45,698 nt of DNA from an uncultured Paraglaciecola sp. (GTDB taxonomy: Bacteria > Pseudomonadota > Gammaproteobacteria > Enterobacterales > Alteromonadaceae), in NCBI RefSeq assembly GCF_913058035.1, contig NZ_CAJXPA010000013.1, positions 1 through 45,698 on the forward strand, written 5' to 3'. Position 1 is the first letter of the stretch; every line of letters begins with the position of its first letter. The translations under genes and the position numbers were made by a program. This document shows, in pieces, positions 9,353 through 17,948 of the stretch. A model generated the notes under the pieces. It was given only the letters and a program-made list of their open reading frames with translations, searched no databases and was not told where the DNA came from.

Positions 9353-9497
9353 TCAAAGTATCGATAAACTAGGGCGCAGCACGATGTCTTGAATGACAGA
9401 GCCACGTTGTTCAACTGCCATAAATTTCATATGAGGTTAGCTTACCAAGGTCCTCATCATTTTTAACCACAAACAATGCATAATTTAGTTTAATCAT
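9353..9497 (-). pseudogene. Possible frameshifted small gene remnant
   Basis: This lies in an otherwise empty 444-base gap (9261-9704). On the minus strand an ATG at 9497 preceded by GAGGT gives 28 residues (MIKLNYALFVVKNDEDLGKL...) ending in TGA at 9411. The next frame, open from about 9430, continues MKFMAVEQRGSVIQDIVLRP to a TGA at 9353. Both pieces look protein-like and sit end to end, as expected for one ~50-residue protein broken by a single-base frameshift. No family is recognised, and chance cannot be excluded at this length. Confidence 0.25.
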
Positions 9498-9704
9498 GGT
9501 GACCTCAGCGTTTTGATTACTTCAGTCTGATAGATGTGGTCAGACAGCAGCAAGCATATATATATAAATAAGACGGCGTGAAATAAAATGAAATGTTGTC
9601 TGGTCCCTTAAGCTGAGATGAGTATTACACAGCACTTTTTTTCAAGGGTTGTGTTGCTTTAATAAGATTAGCAGGACAGTGATCAAAAAATAGTTCAAGG
9701 AAAT

Positions 9705-10199
9705 ATGAAAATGATGTCAAAATATTTTACAAAGAAAGCTCTTACCACCGTAATGGTGCTCTATATCAGTATTGTTTTTATCCAAGCGTTACGATTTAAG
9801 TTTTTTGATTCGGTGGAAACGCTGCACATATTTAGTACGCTAAACATATGGGCTTTCGATACATTTGGTATTGAAGGGCTCTTTCTACCTCCTGGAATTT
9901 TTAATGCCTATGTTGTCGGAATTTCTGAGTTCATTGCCTCAATAGTGATGTTAATTGGCTTATTCAGTTCTCGTAAATTCTTGATCCCCATTGGCGCATT
10001 AATGTCATTAGGTATAATCTCAGGGGCTATATTTTTTCACTTGTTTACGCCACTGGGCATAAACGTTTTAGACGACGGCGGATTACTATTTTCTTCGGCG
10101 TGCGGCATATGGATAATGTCCTTGGCTATAATATTCATGAACAAAGATTCTTTACTGATACTAATTTCAAAAGACACGTCAATAAATAACTTTGAATGA
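9705..10199 (+). CDS. DoxX/DoxD-like four-helix membrane protein
   Basis: A 164-residue inner-membrane protein with four predicted membrane segments: about 13-30 (TTVMVLYISIVFIQALRF), 68-86, 93-113 and 126-146. The pattern of a first helix ending in Arg-Phe-Lys, the loop with a proline pair before helix two (LPPGIFNAYVVGISEFI), and helix three rich in small residues resembles DoxX/DUF417-type proteins, often linked to thiol or redox stress. That family name is tentative. A good ribosome site (AAGGA) precedes the ATG at 9705. It is monocistronic, with large gaps on both sides. Confidence 0.65.
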   Translation: MKMMSKYFTKKALTTVMVLYISIVFIQALRFKFFDSVETLHIFSTLNIWAFDTFGIEGLFLPPGIFNAYVVGISEFIASIVMLIGLFSSRKFLIPIGALMSLGIISGAIFFHLFTPLGINVLDDGGLLFSSACGIWIMSLAIIFMNKDSLLILISKDTSINNFE

Positions 10200-10588
10200 A
10201 ACTGAGCATAAATGCTCGTATTACAAAACCTTAAAGCCTTGCTTTGACCAAGGACGTGTATAAAGTGCCAGAGTACTTGGTTACCCTACTGCAGAGTTTA
10301 AGCACTTTTAAGATGCACATGTGCTTGGTCAGGCATCAACTGTTTTGCAAACAAAAGCACATTAATCGAATCTATTTTAGTTTATCAGCCAGCTCAATAT
10401 TAAAGAGTACCTAGGTCAAGTATTTCTGACAACTGGGACAGAAACAAAAACAACAACAGAGGCTCTTCACTCTGGCAATACTAAGAGGTTTCAAAGGAAG
10501 CCCTTTGATAAAAGTATTAACGTTTCTTCCCCAACTCTTTGCTATCAAAGCGAGGAGCAACTAAGCCACTCAGAATATTCAATTCAAG
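10200..10588. other. Intergenic gap between convergent genes
   Basis: No gene is called. Two hairpins are present: GAGCATAAATGCTC just after the DoxX-like gene (10204-10217) and TCAAAGG/CCTTTGA at 10491-10508; neither has a good T-run. A minus-strand stretch near 10320-10370 reads QLMPDQAHVHLKSA before a stop, faintly like the HUH motif region of REP-associated transposases, but is far too short to assign. Confidence 0.4.
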
Positions 10589-11206
10589 TCAACTTAGCGC
10601 TAGCCATACACCTACGCCAATCAATAAGGTGCCAGAAATACCGTTCATCCATCTAATATTATTACCTTTATTAAGCAAAGTTTTTAATCCTTTCCCCCCT
10701 GTGGCATAAATCAGCATACAGATAAACTCACTGAACATAATAATGCTCACAAGGGCAAAAAGTTGAAATGTAATAGGTTGAGTAGCATCTATAAATGGCG
10801 GTAAAATAGACAGCATAAACGCCCAACCTTTGGGGTTAGCAATGGCTGTTACAAAACCTTGTGATATCAAAGCATAACGATTAAGTGCTAAGTCCATCTC
10901 TGTGCTGAGAGACAATTGTGTACCTGACCAATACATTTTACATCCTAAATAAATCAGATACAGCCCGCCTATCCACTTAAACCAGATAAACAATGTGGGA
11001 TAATTTAGCATAATTGCGGCAGCACCCATCACCGCCGACACAGCAACTAAAGCCACGCCACAAACTTCGCCTAACATCATCCATAAAGTGCGGCGTAAAC
11101 CCACCTTTAACCCCAATGTCATAGCCAATGTCATGCACATGCCTGGCGTAATCGAAATGAAAAATATTGTAGGAATAAATACGGCGAGCGTGGCAAAAGT
11201 TGGCAT
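10589..11206 (-). CDS. LysE/RhtB-family amino acid exporter
   Basis: A 205-residue polytopic membrane protein with the LysE/RhtB signature near the N-terminus: FISITPGMCMTLAMTLGLK, followed by GLRRTLWMMLGEVCG, a GGLYLIYLGCKMYW helix near residue 80-95, and a FVTAIANPKGWAFMLSILPP segment. The ITPG, GG-YL and NPK motifs are hallmarks of the family. About six membrane segments are expected. It probably exports an amino acid or homoserine-lactone-like compound by proton exchange; the substrate cannot be predicted. The ATG at 11206 has no clear ribosome site. It is a single gene. Confidence 0.88.
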   Translation of the reverse strand: MPTFATLAVFIPTIFFISITPGMCMTLAMTLGLKVGLRRTLWMMLGEVCGVALVAVSAVMGAAAIMLNYPTLFIWFKWIGGLYLIYLGCKMYWSGTQLSLSTEMDLALNRYALISQGFVTAIANPKGWAFMLSILPPFIDATQPITFQLFALVSIIMFSEFICMLIYATGGKGLKTLLNKGNNIRWMNGISGTLLIGVGVWLALS

Positions 11207-11458
11207 ATGAGATCATTAAAATAAAAACAGGCTCGCATCTTACGGCCCTAAAGATATTATTGGAATTTTATAAAGTATTAACGTGGATTAAATTACAATA
11301 ATAAATCTTTGACTACGTTTGTTGATACTCACTCGATACATATAATGTGTGGGAAAATATTTTGCTGAAGGTAGGTTTGATAAAATAAAAACACGCCGAT
11401 ATATTAGGTTCTTTAGAAAAGAGAACTCTGTCCTAACGTGCGACATATATTAGTGTGT

Positions 11459-11500
11459 AAGTGTGTGCGATTAAGTGTGTGTGATTAAGTGTGTGCGATT
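11459..11500. repeat. Three tandem copies of a 14-base unit
   Basis: Units AAGTGTGTGCGATT, AAGTGTGTGTGATT and AAGTGTGTGCGATT lie head to tail, differing at one position in the middle copy. They are flanked by partial copies (TAGTGTGT before, AAGT after). The unit length is not a multiple of three and the array lies outside any called gene. Confidence 0.85.
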
Positions 11501-11505
11501 AAGTT

Positions 11506-11628
11506 ATGCAGGGTCTGACTCGCTGCTTGGTTACGTCTAACATCGGGGCAGTAGGCATCTACTCAGGACTTTACATCACTATTTGGGCATGTACTATCGC
11601 TATTATTGGCGTTACACAGTGGTACTAG
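11506..11628 (+). CDS. Possible 40-residue hydrophobic peptide
   Basis: An ATG immediately after the 14-base repeats opens a 40-codon frame whose second half is one hydrophobic stretch (GLYITIWACTIAIIGVTQWY), like a single membrane helix. There is no ribosome site, and an in-frame stop lies one codon upstream of the ATG. It could be a small membrane peptide, the tail of a lost gene, or chance. Confidence 0.15.
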   Translation: MQGLTRCLVTSNIGAVGIYSGLYITIWACTIAIIGVTQWY

Positions 11629-11780
11629 AACATATGAATTGAGTGAGAGACCTTACTGCTGTGCTGAACCAACTTGGACCATCAATTAACAATACAATAC
11701 ATTACCTAATTTATCATTGAGGCTAAAAATAAGGATTTGCAAGTTGATACCTGAATTGCCCTATTGGTAGGCAGCCAATT

Positions 11781-11924
11781 TTATTCATTAAACTCATCCA
11801 ACATGCAGTCCCGGGTTAGAATTTTTAATAATTCGATTCGAGGTAACTGATTGGAAGTTGCAATACATTTGTCTTCAACGTCTATCGTTTGTAAACTTAT
11901 TTTTGAGCAAAGAGCACACAACAT
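11781..11924 (-). CDS. Possible small protein downstream of add
   Basis: A 47-residue frame (MLCALCSKISLQTIDVEDK..., ending TRDCMLDEFNE) just downstream of the deaminase gene on the same strand. The frame is open further upstream, overlapping the end of add, and there reads as a hydrophobic segment (KFVLIGTVILSLL), which together would look like a signal peptide plus a short mature part. However, no ATG, GTG or TTG precedes that segment and no ribosome site is evident. Unrecognised; may be a degraded gene. Confidence 0.2.
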   Translation of the reverse strand: MLCALCSKISLQTIDVEDKCIATSNQLPRIELLKILTRDCMLDEFNE

Positions 11925-11998
11925 CTTGAATTGGGTCAGTAAGGATAGTATTACTGTGCCAATTAAGACAAATTTTACTTGCTGCTCGAAGGCCGGTT

Positions 11999-13009
11999 TT
12001 ATTCGCAGTGTTGGCTTACATACCTTTGTAATTTCTGCAAATAACTGTCTTGAGTCGCATCATCTAACCAAGCGATTTTAAAGGCATTGCTGACTAAGGT
12101 CACGATCTGGTTCTGATCAAACTTACCTTCATTTTGTAACTCAATCAGATTTTCATTTAAATACGCCCTAAAATAAGCAGGATCGTCCGAATTGATCGTA
12201 ACTAGCATGTCTTTATTAAGCATTCTGTGGATTTCATCAGAGGTAAGCGACTGCACCACAAACCGATTAGATATTGGGCATACCGTAAGCCCAATTTTTT
12301 TGTCTTTGATAAGCTCACACAATACCTCGCTCTCTAATGAGTTAATACCATGATCGATACGATCAATCTGAATATCACTAATACATTGTTCAATATGTAT
12401 TAGTGTATTTTGCTGATTAACATCACAATGCATAGTGAGCTTTAAACCCATTTTTTTTGCTTCGCTGAACACTTTAATAAATTTAATTGGAGGATTGTGC
12501 CTCTCATCAGAATCAAGTCCTACACCCACTAACCATCCTAGATACGGTTTTGCTAAGTCCAAATGCTGCATGGCAGACTCAGCGCTCATATCACGTAAAA
12601 AACACATGATTAGTTGGCTCTTAATACCTAACGCTTGTTCTGCATCGACTTGCGCCTTGTGAATACCCACTATGACAGTATCAAAACTAATTCCTCTTGT
12701 CGTATGAGCTTGTGGGTCGAAAAACAGCTCTGAATATAAGGTTTCTTGGCTCCGCGCTTTGGTTAAATAAGCATAGGTCAATTGGTAAAAATCATCCTCA
12801 TCAATCAGCACATCCATGCCTGCATAATAAATACTTAAGAAAGAAGGTAAGTCGTGAAAATCATATGCCGCGACTAATTCCTCTGGGGTTTTGTAAGGTA
12901 ACTCAACGGAATTTTTCTTAGCAAGTGCAAAACTCAATTCTGGTTCGAGGGTTCCCTCAAGATGCACATGTAGTTCTGCCTTCGGCATGTTTTTGATGAA
13001 GCTTTGCAT
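11999..13009 (-). CDS. Adenosine/adenine deaminase-family protein
   Basis: A 336-residue amidohydrolase of the adenosine deaminase superfamily. The metal-binding HVH lies at residues 14-16 in AELHVHLEG. GVGLDSDE, RIDHG (metal-proximal His), VCPISN and NSDDPAYF (metal Asp) follow in order; the last four resemble adenine deaminases more than adenosine deaminases. The usual HAGE motif is replaced by MHCDV near residue 194: the metal His is kept but the catalytic Glu at +3 is Val. The substrate may therefore differ from adenosine or adenine. It is cytosolic with no signal peptide and has only a weak ribosome site. Its neighbours give no pathway hint. Confidence 0.85.
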   Translation of the reverse strand: MQSFIKNMPKAELHVHLEGTLEPELSFALAKKNSVELPYKTPEELVAAYDFHDLPSFLSIYYAGMDVLIDEDDFYQLTYAYLTKARSQETLYSELFFDPQAHTTRGISFDTVIVGIHKAQVDAEQALGIKSQLIMCFLRDMSAESAMQHLDLAKPYLGWLVGVGLDSDERHNPPIKFIKVFSEAKKMGLKLTMHCDVNQQNTLIHIEQCISDIQIDRIDHGINSLESEVLCELIKDKKIGLTVCPISNRFVVQSLTSDEIHRMLNKDMLVTINSDDPAYFRAYLNENLIELQNEGKFDQNQIVTLVSNAFKIAWLDDATQDSYLQKLQRYVSQHCE

Positions 13010-13344
13010 GTTAAATTCACTCAGTATTTATATTTAAAATATTCTAAGCAATTTTAATACCTACATGCACACACCTCTTTTTGCCGATGCTGATGGGCTT
13101 CGTCATTGTTTTTTAAAAATCGGGTTCCCAAAAAATAGATGAGATGCACTATTTACGTGCGAAAATATAAATTGGAGTAAGCGACTAGATGCTCAAGTTC
13201 GCACTGTCGCAGAGTTACTACGCTCAGACTTATAGAGAAAAGTGGCAATATTTATGCTTAATTTAGGAATAAATATCAATCAGCTTTAGGTCAGACATAA
13301 GACTAAAGAAACATCCACATAGGATGTTTCTTTAAAAAATCAGA
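13010..13344. other. Intergenic gap downstream of malic enzyme
   Basis: Contains the malic-enzyme terminator (13305-13333) and the presumed promoter of the deaminase gene near 13010. A plus-strand stretch ending near 13232 reads LDAQVRTVAELLRSDL then stop, protein-like but only about 25 codons and without a start. No gene is called. Confidence 0.4.
13305..13333 (-). terminator. Hairpin terminator of malic enzyme gene
   Basis: A perfect 12-bp stem, AAAGAAACATCC (13305-13316) against GGATGTTTCTTT (13322-13333), with a 5-base loop, lies 12 bases beyond the malic enzyme stop. The 3' arm on the minus strand is T-rich (TTTCTTT). It probably terminates that transcript. Confidence 0.75.
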
Positions 13345-15039
13345 TTAAATGCTGACTCGCTTGTAAGGACGATATTCTGGCATCCAAAAATTCTGTTCAA
13401 TCCGCTCTTTTAAGATTTCATCTGACACTTCTAAGGCCAGATTTTGCTGCATGGCTATTTTTGCTACATCAAAGGCAATTTTTCTACTCAACTTGGCTAT
13501 TTCGCCTAATGCGGGCAGTAACTCACCTTGCCCAGTTGCGGCAAGAGGTGATGCTTCTGCCAAAGCTGCGCTGCTCGCAAGCAACATTTCATCACTGATC
13601 AAACTGGCTTTAGCGACAATGACACCCAAACCAATACCGGGGAAAATATAGCTATTATTACATTGTGCTATTGGGTAGGTTTTGCCTTTATATTCAACAG
13701 GTTTGAATGGACTACCTGTAGCAACAATGACCTGACCATCAGTCCACTCAATGACCTGCTGTGGCGTTGCTTCAACGTGGCGAGAAGGATTACTCAGAGG
13801 AAAAATAATGGGTAGCTTACAATTCTTTTTCATACTGCGGATAACTTGCTCAGTGAATAAACCCGCTTGACCAGATACACCAATCAAAATATCAGGTTGA
13901 GTGCAATTTACCACATCCAACAATGAAGCAAATTCTCCACTAAAAGACCACTCTTGGATTGCTTCTACTGGCTGAACCAAACGTTGTTGGAAGTCTCGTA
14001 AACCTTGCATGCCTTCGGTAAGTAAACCAAAGCGGTCAACCATAAATACTTGACCGCGAGCTTGTATATCTGAAATACCTTCTCTGCACATTTGTTGAAC
14101 AATTTGTTCAGCTATGCCGCAACCAGCAGAACCAGCACCTACAAACACCACTTTTTGTTCCGACAGTTTAGTATTTTTACTTTTACAAGCAGCCAATATA
14201 GTACCAACTGCCACTGCAGCTGTACCTTGTATGTCGTCGTTAAAACAGCAAATTTTATCTCTGTAACGCTCCAACAGAGGTGTAGCATTCGGCTGAGCAA
14301 AATCTTCAAACTGTAGCATGGCCTCTGGCCAGCGACGATGAATAGCCTTGATAAACATATCAACAAACTCATCATACTCTACTTGACCAATACGTTTGTG
14401 ACGCGCGCCCATATACATAGGATCAGCCAACAGTTTTTCGTTGTTAGTGCCAACATCTAACATTACAGGCAAGGTATATGCTGGGCTTATGCCGCCACAA
14501 GCGGTATACAAAGATAATTTACCGATAGGAATACCCATGCCACCAATACCTTGGTCACCCAGTCCTAAGATACGTTCACCATCGGTTACAACAATGACTT
14601 TTACCTTACGTTTGGTAGCGTTGCGTAAGATATCATCCATTTGATGACGTTCAGAATAAGAAATGAATAATCCACGAGAACTACGATAAATATCTGAAAA
14701 TTGCTCGCAGGCATCGCCTACTGTAGGCGTATAGATGATGGGCATCATCTCGTCAATATGTTCTTTGACTAGCCGGTAATACAAGGTTTCATTGTTATCC
14801 TGAATAGACCTTAAATAGATATGTTTGTTTATGGTTTCATCAAAACTTGAATACTGCATATATGCGCGATCAACTTGCTCCTCAATAGTTTCGTATCTTG
14901 GAGGAATGAGACCAGTTAAATTAAACGTAACGCGTTCATCAGAACTAAATGCACTGCCTTTGTTAAGTAGAGGCGTTTCTAAGAGTGAAGGTCCAGAATG
15001 GGGAATGTAAAGCGCACTCTTTTTAACTGAATTTGCCAT
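13345..15039 (-). CDS. maeA: NAD-dependent malic enzyme
   Basis: A 564-residue enzyme, the usual length of the large bacterial/eukaryotic-type malic enzyme. It converts malate to pyruvate and CO2 with reduction of NAD. Visible blocks: [10 protein letters not shown] at the N-terminus, the malate-site stretch [13 protein letters not shown] near 100, [19 protein letters not shown] near 150, metal-binding FEDFAQPNA and [12 protein letters not shown] near 245-270, and a nucleotide-binding [13 protein letters not shown] near 305. AGGA lies 10-12 bases before the ATG at 15039. It has its own terminator downstream. NAD rather than NADP preference is inherited from the family (MaeA/SfcA) and is not provable here. 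Confidence 0.95.
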   Translation of the reverse strand: MANSVKKSALYIPHSGPSLLETPLLNKGSAFSSDERVTFNLTGLIPPRYETIEEQVDRAYMQYSSFDETINKHIYLRSIQDNNETLYYRLVKEHIDEMMPIIYTPTVGDACEQFSDIYRSSRGLFISYSERHQMDDILRNATKRKVKVIVVTDGERILGLGDQGIGGMGIPIGKLSLYTACGGISPAYTLPVMLDVGTNNEKLLADPMYMGARHKRIGQVEYDEFVDMFIKAIHRRWPEAMLQFEDFAQPNATPLLERYRDKICCFNDDIQGTAAVAVGTILAACKSKNTKLSEQKVVFVGAGSAGCGIAEQIVQQMCREGISDIQARGQVFMVDRFGLLTEGMQGLRDFQQRLVQPVEAIQEWSFSGEFASLLDVVNCTQPDILIGVSGQAGLFTEQVIRSMKKNCKLPIIFPLSNPSRHVEATPQQVIEWTDGQVIVATGSPFKPVEYKGKTYPIAQCNNSYIFPGIGLGVIVAKASLISDEMLLASSAALAEASPLAATGQGELLPALGEIAKLSRKIAFDVAKIAMQQNLALEVSDEILKERIEQNFWMPEYRPYKRVSI

Positions 15040-15126
15040 TAACGTATTGTCCTGTGATTTTGTATTGTTATTTTAATTATCCTTGACTAAGTATGCCAAG
15101 AAATGCGATATGTTATTTTAAATGAC

Positions 15127-15174
15127 GTTTCAAGAACTGTTTTAAATACTGTTTCAAGTACTGTTTCAAGTACT
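15127..15174. repeat. Four tandem 12-base repeats beside mrcA stop
   Basis: GTTTCAAGAACT, GTTTTAAATACT, GTTTCAAGTACT and GTTTCAAGTACT follow one another directly; the array ends three bases from the mrcA stop codon. On the minus strand one frame encodes VLET-type four-residue repeats; in the mrcA frame the units contain TGA stops. A copy-number change would not alter mrcA itself. Confidence 0.85.
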
Positions 15175-15177
15175 TTT

Positions 15178-17811
15178 TTAAAATATGTCTTCAATTTGCT
15201 TTTTACTTTGCTCACCTTGATCAGCAGCTTCGATAATTTGTGCATCTGCCACAAATACATGAGGTTCTGTGCCTTGGGTAAAGTATTCAAACATAGATGT
15301 ATTGTCTGTTCTATTAGTAAGTTTACCTGTCCCCTTATCTATACGTACAGTCAATAAATCTGTAGGCATCGGCAACAAATGCTCAGGTTGGCCAGCCAGA
15401 GCATATTGCATAAACCTGATCCAAGCTGGCTGTGCCGCATGCGCGCCGGACTCACTGCCTACTAAAGCATTACCAATATAATTATACTTTTTAGGATTTT
15501 TGTTAACCAAATTTTGATTACGTGTGGTGCGACCCAGACGACGATTATTATCATCAAACCCGACCCATACAGTAGCCACTAAGTCTGGTGTAAACCCGCT
15601 AAACCATGTATCACGAACGTCGTTGGTAGTACCTGTTTTACCTGCAATGTCACTTCGACGGTTCATCAACAACGCTGCACGCCACCCAGTACCACGGTTA
15701 TCCCAACTACCGTTAATTTGCACTGCAGAACGCATCATTTCTGCGACTAAGAATGCATTTTCTGCACTTATGACTCTTGGAGCTGAAAGAATTTTTTTGA
15801 CGGGCTCAGCAATCTGTTGTGCTACGCCAAACTCTGCAGCTAACAGTGCTTCAATATCTTCGGATTCTCTGTTGGTTTGATTTGTTTGGACTTCGGCAAC
15901 ACAGGGGTTACAGGCATTTTTTGGATTGGCTCTCCATAATATATCGCCCATTTCGTTTTCGATGCGCTGAATAAAATGAGGTTGGATTAAAAATCCACCA
16001 TTGGCAAATACCGCCATGGCGGTCGCTACTTCCAGTGGTGTATGGGATCCAGAACCTAATGACAATGTTTCATCTAAGGGAATATCATCTTTACTAAAAC
16101 CAAAACGGGTAAGATGTTCAGCAACCTTGTCGAGTCCTACAGCCCTGAGCAGACGCACTGACACAACATTTTTTGATTTAGTTAGAGCAATTCTCATTCG
16201 GATTGGACCATCATACTCGGCAGGTGAATTCTCAGGACGCCAAGCATTTCCTGAACCGGATTGCCATTGTGTGATGGGAGCGTCATTTATCACGCTTGCT
16301 AAAGTGTAACCATTTTCTAATGCGGCTGAGTAAATAAAAGGTTTAATGTTAGAGCCAACTTGTCTCTTAGCTTGAGTTGCACGGTTAAATTGGCTTTGAT
16401 AAAAACTATATCCCCCAACCACGGCTTGTGCAGAACCATTTTTCGGATCCAGAGCAACAAAAGCACCGCTCGCTTGTGGGTATTGAGCAAGTTGCCAATG
16501 TGAGTCATTCTCTCTTTTACGAATTAAAATCAGTGCCCCTGCTTGCACTATATCACTCGCTATTTTAGGTTCAATTCCTTGTTTTGCGTCATTGATAAAT
16601 GGTCTCGCCCAATCTAAACCGTCCCAATCAATGATGCTAAACTTTCCTTGCTGGTTGAAAATGATAATATCTTTTTCATTTACTTTGACAACAATAGCAG
16701 GCTGCATGGATTCGAAGGTTTGTACGTCTTTCAGGTAGCTTAGCATTTGTTCCTCAGGCCAAGGTTCTGAGTTGATTAGTTCAGATATTTCGGGCTCTGA
16801 AAGCGCTTTATCTTTATCGTCAGCGACGTCTGTTGACCAAAGTTGTTTAATCGCTCCGTGATAGCCATGACGTTCGTCATAATCGTGTAAGTTTTTTCGA
16901 ACAGCCTGTTGCGCTTCAGCTTGTAGGTTTGATGACACGGTAGAGTAAATTTGATACCCGCCGGTTTCAGCCTCGTCTTTACCGTACAGTTCGATCATTT
17001 CGCTATAAATAATATCTGCTAAGTAGGGTGCATCTAATTCTATTTCTGCACCATATTTTTTAGCAGTAACAGGAGCATTTACCGCTTGTTCAAATTGCTC
17101 TCGATTAATATATTCTTCATCCAACATGCGCAGCAAAACGATACGTCTTCTTAGCAACGAGCGCTCAGGGCTACTTATAGGGTTAAGTGCTGATGGAGCT
17201 TGAGGTAACCCTGCAATAGTAGCTATCTGCGCCAATGTCAGTTCATTAAGTGACTTTCCATAATACACCTGTGCTGCGGCACCAAAACCAAAAGCTCTGT
17301 GGCCCAATTCTACTTTGTTTAAATACAATTCTAATATTTCTTGTTTGCTTAGTAGTTGTTCCATATGCCAAGCTAAAATTATTTCACGAATCTTGCGGAT
17401 GTATTTTTTTTCGCGGGTTAAGAAAAAGTCTCGTGCCATTTGCATCGTTAGTGTACTTCCACCCTGTCCTTTTTCGCCAGTGACGACTAAATTAACTAAT
17501 GCGCGCATCATGCCGATAGGATCTATACCAGAATGTCCATAGAATCGACTGTCTTCGGTGGCGATAATCGCTTGTTTTAGCTGTTCTGGGATTTGGTCAA
17601 GAGTAAGTGGGATACGACGTTTTACCCCATATTGAGAGATCAATTTTCCATCTTGGGTAAAGATACGCATGGGCGTTTGCAATCGAACATCTTTCAGGAC
17701 GTCGACGCTAGGCAAGTCAGATTTGATATAAAAATAGGTACCTAATAATATGGTGATACCGACAACAAATGAGACAGAAATGGTAATTAATGCAGGTTTA
17801 AGTAACTTCAC
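15178..17811 (-). CDS. mrcA: Penicillin-binding protein 1a, bifunctional
   Basis: About 877 residues, a class A PBP that polymerises and cross-links peptidoglycan. An N-terminal membrane anchor (ALITISVSFVVGITILLGTY) is followed by the GT51 glycosyltransferase with the catalytic Glu in TEDSRFYGHSGID (~86), GGSTLTMQMAR and LELYLNKVELG. An OB-like insert leads to the transpeptidase: SxxK in GSNIKPF (~488), SKN in TKSKNVVS and KTGT (~724). The start is uncertain: GTG at 17811 (VKLLKPAL) fits family N-termini; TTG at 17832 adds seven residues. It diverges from pilM, the standard arrangement in gammaproteobacteria. Confidence 0.96.
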   Translation of the reverse strand: MKLLKPALITISVSFVVGITILLGTYFYIKSDLPSVDVLKDVRLQTPMRIFTQDGKLISQYGVKRRIPLTLDQIPEQLKQAIIATEDSRFYGHSGIDPIGMMRALVNLVVTGEKGQGGSTLTMQMARDFFLTREKKYIRKIREIILAWHMEQLLSKQEILELYLNKVELGHRAFGFGAAAQVYYGKSLNELTLAQIATIAGLPQAPSALNPISSPERSLLRRRIVLLRMLDEEYINREQFEQAVNAPVTAKKYGAEIELDAPYLADIIYSEMIELYGKDEAETGGYQIYSTVSSNLQAEAQQAVRKNLHDYDERHGYHGAIKQLWSTDVADDKDKALSEPEISELINSEPWPEEQMLSYLKDVQTFESMQPAIVVKVNEKDIIIFNQQGKFSIIDWDGLDWARPFINDAKQGIEPKIASDIVQAGALILIRKRENDSHWQLAQYPQASGAFVALDPKNGSAQAVVGGYSFYQSQFNRATQAKRQVGSNIKPFIYSAALENGYTLASVINDAPITQWQSGSGNAWRPENSPAEYDGPIRMRIALTKSKNVVSVRLLRAVGLDKVAEHLTRFGFSKDDIPLDETLSLGSGSHTPLEVATAMAVFANGGFLIQPHFIQRIENEMGDILWRANPKNACNPCVAEVQTNQTNRESEDIEALLAAEFGVAQQIAEPVKKILSAPRVISAENAFLVAEMMRSAVQINGSWDNRGTGWRAALLMNRRSDIAGKTGTTNDVRDTWFSGFTPDLVATVWVGFDDNNRRLGRTTRNQNLVNKNPKKYNYIGNALVGSESGAHAAQPAWIRFMQYALAGQPEHLLPMPTDLLTVRIDKGTGKLTNRTDNTSMFEYFTQGTEPHVFVADAQIIEAADQGEQSKKQIEDIF

Positions 17812-17948
17812 GGATAGATAATACCAAGGCAACTTTTAATAAATGATCTACATTTTATACCTATGTACAGTTATTAGAACCATAAATAACAAAAAATTAC
17901 GTAATAATGATCCTGTGAACTATTCCAATGCAAACGGATGTCTAACAA

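Larger units (their letters stand above)
11207..11998. other. 792-base gap with repeats and short frames
   Basis: The longest gene-poor stretch in the window. It holds a three-copy 14-base repeat (11459-11500) and two short open frames listed separately. The rest, including the presumed promoter of the LysE-type gene next to 11207, shows no recognised gene, RNA or mobile element. Loss of an older gene here is plausible but not shown. Confidence 0.4.

Noticed and set aside
10320..10375. Minus-strand QLMPDQAHVHLKSA, resembling the HUH motif of REP-associated transposases
   Set aside because: Only about 25 codons, no other transposase block on either side, and the spacing of the motif is imperfect.
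13144..13232. Protein-like plus-strand stretch ending AQVRTVAELLRSDL
   Set aside because: No start codon, about 25 codons, no recognisable family.
15087..15290. Minus-strand 67-residue frame with VLET repeats
   Set aside because: It overlaps the 3' end of mrcA in another frame and its repeats are explained by the 12-base tandem array.
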